From Cyclobacteriaceae bacterium (GTDB lineage: Bacteria > Bacteroidota > Bacteroidia > Cytophagales > Cyclobacteriaceae), in the NCBI GenBank assembly GCA_028285685.1, contig JANQOR010000035.1, forward strand, positions 62,001 to 126,000: a DNA stretch of 64,000 nt, in the 5' to 3' direction. The notes beneath the pieces were generated by a model. That model did not search any database and was not told the origin of the DNA. It saw only the letters and a program-made list of their open reading frames with translations. This document shows positions 58,996-64,000 of the stretch, in pieces. How positions within the stretch are numbered: the first letter of the stretch is position 1; the number at the start of each line of letters is the position of its first letter. Both the position numbers and the translations under genes were made by a program.

Positions 58996-61599
58996 TCATT
59001 CATTTCTCAGGGCGTTAACCGGATTAGCAAGCGCGGTACGCAATGTCCGCGCACCTATAGTAGCAAGAGAAATGACAGCTAAAAAGATCACAGCCCAGAG
59101 AAGCACTGACAGATCGAGCACGATTCGGTAGGCAAATTCGTTTAACCAAAGATTTAGAACAAAGTAGAGGGCCGGAGAAGCGATGATAGCTGCAACAGCT
59201 ATTAAGCTTATGTAACGTTTGGAAAATAGTATCAGAAGTGAGCTTATTGACGCTCCAAGTACTTTTCTGATCCCAACCTCCTTGATTTTTTTGTTTACAG
59301 TAAAAGCAATCAGACCATAGAGTCCGAGGCAAGCCAGGAACACCGCTAATACTGAAAACCCGGTTATGAGTAGCGATAGCTTTTCCTCGCTTTGATATAG
59401 TCGATTCATGTGATCGTCCATTAACTGCATTTCAATTGGAGCTCCACCGGTAATGGAGCTCCACCGTGCTTCGATGAGTTCCAGGCTTTGACGAAGGTTA
59501 CCAGGTGCCACTTTCACATACAAGTTTTCAACGTTAACAAAAGGCATAATAGCCACTGCCGGAGCAATCTCGCTGTGTAGCGATGAGAAATTGAAATCTT
59601 CCATTACACCAATAATGGTTCTGGATTGACCGAAAAAATGAACCTGCTCCCCAATTGGATTTTCCAGCCCCAAATGCTTTACACAAGATTCGTTTATCAG
59701 GATACTTCCGACGGAATCGGAACTGATCTCTTTGGAAAAAGTGCGGCCCATTTTCAACTTAATACCCATCGTTTCAAGAAAATCATAACCAACTTGATTG
59801 CTGAGCACTTGTTTGTATTCCGACTCTCCACCAACCAGAACCCCATTCGCCGGCCAGGGATCTCCGACAATTCGCTGGCTACGACTCACACTTTGAATTT
59901 GAGAATGCTGAAGCAAGTCTTCTTTAAGTCTTTGATAAAATGTGCCCATATCCCGGCGTAGGAGTTGCATAGAAACAACTTGTGAAGTTTCGAATCCCAG
60001 CGATTGGTTTCGCATATAGTCGATTTGTTTGTAGATAACTATGGTCGTGGAAATCAGAGAAACAGAGATGATAAATTGAAGGCTTATGAGCCCACTACTA
60101 AACCAATTGGAACCTTTCCTGGTCGATAGTCCCTGTTTGAGCGCCGTTGAGGCTTTTAAATTAGCTAGCAAAGCGGAAGGATGTATTCCGGCTAGAATCC
60201 CTAAGATCAACGCTGACAGGAATGCAAAAGGAAGGGAGGTTAGTAGCAGGTCAGGGTTGATTTCGAAATCCCAGCTGACTATGCTTTTGATCTGAGGAAA
60301 AAGCAACAGTAACAAACCGTATGCAAGTATGGTGCTAGAAAAAGTGATCAAAGTGGATTCTAAGAGAAGCTGGACTGCTAACTTCTTTTTGTCTGCACCC
60401 AATACCTTCTTTATCCCCACTTCCTTCCCCCTTGTTAGATTAGTCGCAGCAGTCAAGTTCATCAGATTGAAAGAGGCTACAAATAAGATTAGAATTGCAA
60501 CGATCGTCAGCGCGTAAACGGTATATTCACTCCCACTTCGCATATGACTCGCCAGATCATCAGTCATTCCGTTGGACCCCAGATAGATGTCCTCCAGAGG
60601 CTGCACTATGGTTGTAAATGGAGATTCGCTCTCCGGATCAAGCGCTTGAAACAGGTCATCTAGCTTCGCCTGAAATTCATGCCTGCTTGTATGGTCTTCT
60701 AACTGCACATAGGTCAAAAAACCTAACCAACTCCAACTGCTTAAATCAGATAGATAGCCGGCGGGAATAGAATAAGTCGAAAATGAAATTAGAAAATCAA
60801 ATTTCAGATGCGAGTTTGTTGGAATGGGCTGTGAAATGCCAGTGACCCTAAGAAGCACGTCATTGTTCATTGTGATGAACCTTCCCATCGGATCCTCGTC
60901 TCCAAAATACTTCTTAGCTAAGTCGGAAGTAATAACAATGGAATTCGGTTCGTCAAGGGCATTTTTTTTGTCACCGGCTATCAATGGGACGGTGAATATT
61001 TCCAGAAAAGACGAGTCCGCATAAAACCCGTGATCTTCGTAGAATACCAGCTCTTGGTTTCTGAGCGATGCTCTAAGCGCATAGCGCAGCTGAGTTGATT
61101 TTTTGACCTCCGGAAATAGTTCAGGAAGTTGTGGCGCTAACGCTGGCGGTGAATTAACGAAAGTCGTTTGGCTTCCTGAATTATCTGAATAAATGACATT
61201 TACCCGGAAGATCTGATTGCTGTTCTTGTGAAGCTGGTCAAACGTAAGTTCATGCTGCAGAAAAGAAGCAATTAGAAGGCAGCTAAATAGTGCTATGCTG
61301 AGACCAACCATATTTAAGATGGTGTAGTTTCCGTGTTTCAAAAGAAAGCGGAGGGACGATCGGAAGTTATTGCTTATCATGAATAAGGCAGGTTTTTGCA
61401 TACTATTCTGTCTTGTAAACCGGTTAAAGAATTTCAGTACGGTGACCCAATAAATCAGTCTGGACCGCTGATTCCCTTTCTGCTTTAGATCCATGTAAAA
61501 CTGTTCATGAAGGTCACCGAGTATTGATTCCTGCAGATCATTTCTGCAGTACCATTTGAAAAATCGATCAGCTAACTTGGGTGGACTCGCCTTTTTCAT
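58996..61599 (-). CDS. MacB/FtsX-type ABC transporter permease with N-terminal prefix domain
   Basis: An 867-residue membrane protein with two copies of the FtsX-like permease unit. Transmembrane helices lie at about 100-120 and 370-480 (first core), and about 500-520 and 740-860 (second core). MacB_PCD periplasmic domains sit between them (GLSIALFSCLLIASFLQ ... NLTRGKEVGIKKVLGADKKK and KKIKEVGIRKVLGASISSLL). The first 80 residues are a small hydrophilic prefix domain (FFKWYCRNDLQESILGDLHE) found on permeases that follow PadR regulators in Bacteroidota. No ATPase gene is adjacent. The start was placed at the ATG at 61599, overlapping the padR stop (ATGA); a longer frame starts at 61635. The substrate is unknown. 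Confidence 0.88.
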   Translation of the reverse strand: MKKASPPKLADRFFKWYCRNDLQESILGDLHEQFYMDLKQKGNQRSRLIYWVTVLKFFNRFTRQNSMQKPALFMISNNFRSSLRFLLKHGNYTILNMVGLSIALFSCLLIASFLQHELTFDQLHKNSNQIFRVNVIYSDNSGSQTTFVNSPPALAPQLPELFPEVKKSTQLRYALRASLRNQELVFYEDHGFYADSSFLEIFTVPLIAGDKKNALDEPNSIVITSDLAKKYFGDEDPMGRFITMNNDVLLRVTGISQPIPTNSHLKFDFLISFSTYSIPAGYLSDLSSWSWLGFLTYVQLEDHTSRHEFQAKLDDLFQALDPESESPFTTIVQPLEDIYLGSNGMTDDLASHMRSGSEYTVYALTIVAILILFVASFNLMNLTAATNLTRGKEVGIKKVLGADKKKLAVQLLLESTLITFSSTILAYGLLLLLFPQIKSIVSWDFEINPDLLLTSLPFAFLSALILGILAGIHPSALLANLKASTALKQGLSTRKGSNWFSSGLISLQFIISVSLISTTIVIYKQIDYMRNQSLGFETSQVVSMQLLRRDMGTFYQRLKEDLLQHSQIQSVSRSQRIVGDPWPANGVLVGGESEYKQVLSNQVGYDFLETMGIKLKMGRTFSKEISSDSVGSILINESCVKHLGLENPIGEQVHFFGQSRTIIGVMEDFNFSSLHSEIAPAVAIMPFVNVENLYVKVAPGNLRQSLELIEARWSSITGGAPIEMQLMDDHMNRLYQSEEKLSLLITGFSVLAVFLACLGLYGLIAFTVNKKIKEVGIRKVLGASISSLLILFSKRYISLIAVAAIIASPALYFVLNLWLNEFAYRIVLDLSVLLWAVIFLAVISLATIGARTLRTALANPVNALRNE

Positions 61600-61922
61600 A
61601 TGCCTTCCATTACTAAGCTTGGAATTGAGTCCCAAAGTCTCAATCTCGACTCTTTTGACTCTTTTATTGCCACCTTGCCACTTTGGGTGATCACGAAATG
61701 ACGCTTTCGTCTGCCGCCCCTTGTCGAACTGGAATCACCCATAGCAGATACGACGAGCCCTTTTTCTTCCAACCTATACAAGGTTGTATGCACATTGCTC
61801 AAATTGACAGAACGTCCCATTTCTTCAATAGCGGTTTTAATGGATAGCCCATAGGCTTGGTCGTGTTGAGATGCGACTAATAGAAGGATCAATTCCTCAA
61901 ATTCACCCAGAATTTTTTTCAT
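61596..61922 (-). CDS. PadR-family transcriptional regulator
   Basis: A 108-residue winged-helix repressor. The PadR fold is visible from FEELILLLVASQHDQAYGLS, the recognition region VNLSNVHTTLYRLEEKGLV (about 38-56) and the wing GDSSSTRGGRRKRHFVITQ. It lacks the long C-terminal dimerisation helix of larger PadR proteins, so it belongs to the short subfamily. It is coupled to the permease gene by an ATGA overlap and is preceded by a large inverted repeat that probably is its operator. Confidence 0.92.
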   Translation of the reverse strand: MKKILGEFEELILLLVASQHDQAYGLSIKTAIEEMGRSVNLSNVHTTLYRLEEKGLVVSAMGDSSSTRGGRRKRHFVITQSGKVAIKESKESRLRLWDSIPSLVMEGI

Positions 61923-61946
61923 TAGTTACTGTTTTGTGTAACTAAT
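61921..61946. promoter_or_regulatory. Candidate PadR operator
   Basis: ATTAGTTAC (61921-61929) and GTAACTAAT (61938-61946) are perfect 9-bp arms around an 8-bp spacer. The left arm touches the padR ATG (61920-61922), so a bound repressor would block its own transcription or translation. The symmetry is seen directly; PadR binding is inferred. Confidence 0.6.
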
Positions 61947-62055
61947 AATACGAACAAAAGTGTGAAAGGTTGAATGTTGACAACCGATGCATCGAAGGGT
62001 AAAAAATGGGTTGCGCCGGGACGTAATCCCAGATCAGATCAGAAGCGAGTACAAA

Positions 62056-62901
62056 TCAACCCCTCTTCATACGGTCCAGTAACCTGAGTGCACCGCTTCC
62101 AAGATTCTTTGAGACGATTTCGCCATATCTTGGGCTCTCGATGAAACCAGAGCTGAAAAAAGATTCAAGTATGGGTGTCCAATCACTGTTTTTTGGCATA
62201 ATTATTCCAAAGGGCACGTCCTGCTCGTCTGCAACTGGATGACGTTTTATAGCCAGTCTTTTCTTCAATGCCTCCAGGTAAAAATTAAGATCAATGATTG
62301 CGAAAGCACTATCATCTTTTAGAAGCTGGTCGATTATAATGTTAGTGGAGCTGAAGTACTCAATTTCTAAACTTGGTAAATATTGCTCTTTGATTCGTTT
62401 CACGCGCTCCTCATTTGTTGTGGCTCTAATGGAATATGCCTTCATGCCTGCGAGCTTAGTGGGAATTTCCTGCACACTTTCCAGAAGTGGGACATTGCCG
62501 TTGGTGACCAAGAGAGATATGTTGCCAAGAAACGGAGGGCTAAATGAAAAGTCTTTTTTCCTTTCTTCTTTGATACTTACGTTTCCCAGACCGAAGACTC
62601 CACCGGAGCTTATTCTAACCTGATTCATAAACTGTGGGAAATCATTTCCTGTATAGTGAAATTCATGCGTAAGATTGATGCCCTTCTCCTTCAGAACATA
62701 TCGTTCGAATTCAATCATCAAGTCGACTAAAAAACCTTCAGCTCCGTCCGACTTCTTTTCCGTAAACCCTGAAACTTCGTTGTAGACAAAGACTATTTTT
62801 CCGGTCTTGGTGGCAGAAGCTTCTGCGAAAGTAGTCCCTGAAATCTGTGAAAAAAGTGGTGAGAATAGAATGTAGGGTAGCAATGAGAAGAGGTAGCGCA
62901 T
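62056..62901 (-). CDS. Periplasmic solute-binding protein, family 3 type
   Basis: A 281-residue exported protein: signal peptide (LFSLLPYILFSPLFS) and a type 2 periplasmic-binding fold of the amino-acid-binding SBP_bac_3 group (EGFLVDLMIEFERYVLKEKG, FSFSPPFLGNISLLVTNGNV, DDSAFAIIDLNFYLEAL). No permease or ATPase genes are next to it, so it may deliver a ligand elsewhere, or act in sensing. The ligand cannot be read from sequence. It is separated by 133 bp from padR. Confidence 0.82.
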   Translation of the reverse strand: MRYLFSLLPYILFSPLFSQISGTTFAEASATKTGKIVFVYNEVSGFTEKKSDGAEGFLVDLMIEFERYVLKEKGINLTHEFHYTGNDFPQFMNQVRISSGGVFGLGNVSIKEERKKDFSFSPPFLGNISLLVTNGNVPLLESVQEIPTKLAGMKAYSIRATTNEERVKRIKEQYLPSLEIEYFSSTNIIIDQLLKDDSAFAIIDLNFYLEALKKRLAIKRHPVADEQDVPFGIIMPKNSDWTPILESFFSSGFIESPRYGEIVSKNLGSGALRLLDRMKRG

Positions 62902-63045
62902 TTAGATTATTGAATTTATAGATGTAACCAATGAGTTAGGTACTAACCATTAACTACACATCAGGTTTTACGGCCAATCATCAAAAAAGATTGAAAACAG
63001 TTTTGGTCTTTGTGCAAATGCTGCAGTGTGGTCACTATTGGGTAA

Positions 63046-63468
63046 TCATACCCCTAGCATTGGGAGATGCTTGACTTTGTGATAGGTCAAGCCAAGTGAT
63101 ATGCAGTGTTTAAGTTCGGCTGCTGGAATTTTATCATCAAGTTTAAAAACGATTGCGCGGGTATTCTCATAGCTGAACAGGTCACCATGGACCATCTTAA
63201 ATGTGCTGACCAACTTACTCGTGCACTTAAAATACACGGCATACTGATCTGGTTTTTTCTCTTTCCAGTCCATCCTCACCGTGCTGCCATGCTTTGTGAG
63301 ATAGCTAGGTTCGCCCCATTTTAAAGTCTCCTCAAGCTTGTCCAATCCTTCTGTTTCAGCTGCAGTCTCAAGTACAAGCTTTCGCAGATAGCGCATCTTT
63401 GGTTGAATATCCTTCGGATATTTTTTAAAAACTTTCTCTACCTCCGGATCGGTGACTAGCTCCATCAA
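63046..63468 (-). CDS. DUF1801-domain protein
   Basis: A 140-residue cytoplasmic protein of the DUF1801/YdhG-like fold, recognised from EVEKVFKKYPKDIQPKMRYL, the LKWGEPSYLTKHGSTVRMDW stretch and KPDQYAVYFKCTSK. The molecular function of this family is not established. Its start overlaps the agmatinase-like stop by 4 bp (ATGA), so it is probably co-translated with it. Confidence 0.85.
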   Translation of the reverse strand: MMELVTDPEVEKVFKKYPKDIQPKMRYLRKLVLETAAETEGLDKLEETLKWGEPSYLTKHGSTVRMDWKEKKPDQYAVYFKCTSKLVSTFKMVHGDLFSYENTRAIVFKLDDKIPAAELKHCISLGLTYHKVKHLPMLGV

Positions 63469-64000
63469 TTTACCATTTTAGCTAAAATCTCTTTCATCAT
63501 CTTGGCTGCAAGATAGGCTGTCATGTTGTGAACGTCCTTGTCAGGATTGTATTCGACAATGTCGGCACCGACAATGTTGGCGTCTAAATTTTGAATCAGA
63601 TCTATCACCTGACGAGAAGATAATCCACCTGGTTCATAGTGTGAGACACCTGGTGCAAACGCTGGATCAAAGGCATCCATATCCAGCGAGATATACAAGG
63701 GATTTTCGAAGGCGCGGATTTTTGACAGATCTAATTGTTTCATCTGATGCACTTCCACATTGAATTTCTCTGCCTGTTCTCTTTGATGAGTGGTAAGGGT
63801 TCTGATTCCAACCTGGATGAGGTTTTTTGCAAATCCATTTTCCATTATTCTGGCAAAAGGGCAGGCATGTGAATACTTGTCACCTTCAAATTCATCATAC
63901 AGATCACCATGAGCATCAATGTGCAGAATATCTAAAATGGGATATTTCTCATGGTGCGCCTTGATAATGGGAAAAGTGATCGAATGATCACCGCCCAGCG
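63465..64000 (-). CDS. Agmatinase/arginase-family ureohydrolase, 5' end outside window
   Basis: C-terminal part of a manganese-dependent ureohydrolase, which removes urea from agmatine, arginine or a related guanidino compound. The frame is open to the right edge. Visible metal-binding motifs are GGDHSITFP at the edge, IDAHGDLYDEFEG, and SLDMDAFDPAFAPGVSHYEP, which carry the usual His and Asp ligands. SHACPFARIMENG sits between them. An ATG at 63845 is internal and not the true start. The group resembles agmatinase (SpeB-like) proteins rather than arginase, but the substrate is not certain. Confidence 0.88.
   Translation of the reverse strand, partial: LGGDHSITFPIIKAHHEKYPILDILHIDAHGDLYDEFEGDKYSHACPFARIMENGFAKNLIQVGIRTLTTHQREQAEKFNVEVHQMKQLDLSKIRAFENPLYISLDMDAFDPAFAPGVSHYEPGGLSSRQVIDLIQNLDANIVGADIVEYNPDKDVHNMTAYLAAKMMKEILAKMVN

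Noticed and set aside
61980-62055. Possible tRNA or small RNA in the gap before padR
   Set aside because: No cloverleaf or stable hairpin with a T-run could be drawn.

Overview
The window comes from a Bacteroidota chromosome, most likely a marine, gliding-type member of the Cytophagales. The evidence is the AT-rich composition, several proteins ending in type IX secretion (T9SS) type A sorting domains, a TonB receptor with a DUF4249 lipoprotein, LytS/LytTR regulation, TAnnTTTG-like -7 boxes, few Shine-Dalgarno sequences and frequent TTG/GTG starts. No rRNA, tRNA, CRISPR array or insertion sequence was recognised.

Positions 1-27607 are a large surface-polysaccharide locus. It starts with the exporter (SLBB/Wza-like protein, cut by the left edge, and a Wzz-like protein). 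Then come a beta-helix protein and, on the minus strand, a large secreted protein with two seven-unit FG-GAP arrays. The biosynthetic core follows: Wzy/ligase-like membrane protein, AsnB-type amidotransferase, TagD-like CDP-glycerol synthase, two TagB/TagF-like glycerophosphotransferases, a Wzx flippase, three glycosyltransferases, a hexapeptide acyltransferase, GDP-fucose synthesis (Gmd, Fcl) and two lipid-carrier initiating transferases. Two tandem, secreted, minus-strand glycerophosphodiester phosphodiesterases sit inside it. Together the genes suggest a glycerol-phosphate-containing, fucose-containing capsule or O-antigen whose locus also carries enzymes able to cut glycerophosphodiesters.

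Positions 27656-34655 hold pheS and then a tight minus-strand operon joining an Rsb-like partner switch (PP2C phosphatase, STAS protein, RsbW-like kinase) to two SurA-type periplasmic folding factors and a MoxR ATPase. Positions 34889-40341 are a TonB-receptor operon with a DUF4249 lipoprotein and a barrel-less plug-like protein. Positions 40325-44915 hold housekeeping genes (fRMsr-like GAF protein, ribD, prmC) and a DUF5916 barrel protein.

Positions 45146-47853 carry a LytS/LytTR two-component system and an exported double-VOC lipoprotein. A choice-of-anchor I T9SS protein follows on the minus strand. Positions 50175-53484 form a three-gene unit: chemoreceptor, porin, small phosphate-binding-like protein. 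Positions 53555-57190 hold an ECF sigma factor, a membrane protein combining a possible anti-sigma head with a TonB C-terminal domain, and a divergent vWA/YfbK-like protein. The right end has a small barrel protein, an aldo/keto reductase, a PadR-controlled MacB/FtsX-type permease with a clear candidate operator, an orphan solute-binding protein, a DUF1801 protein and an agmatinase-like gene cut by the right edge.
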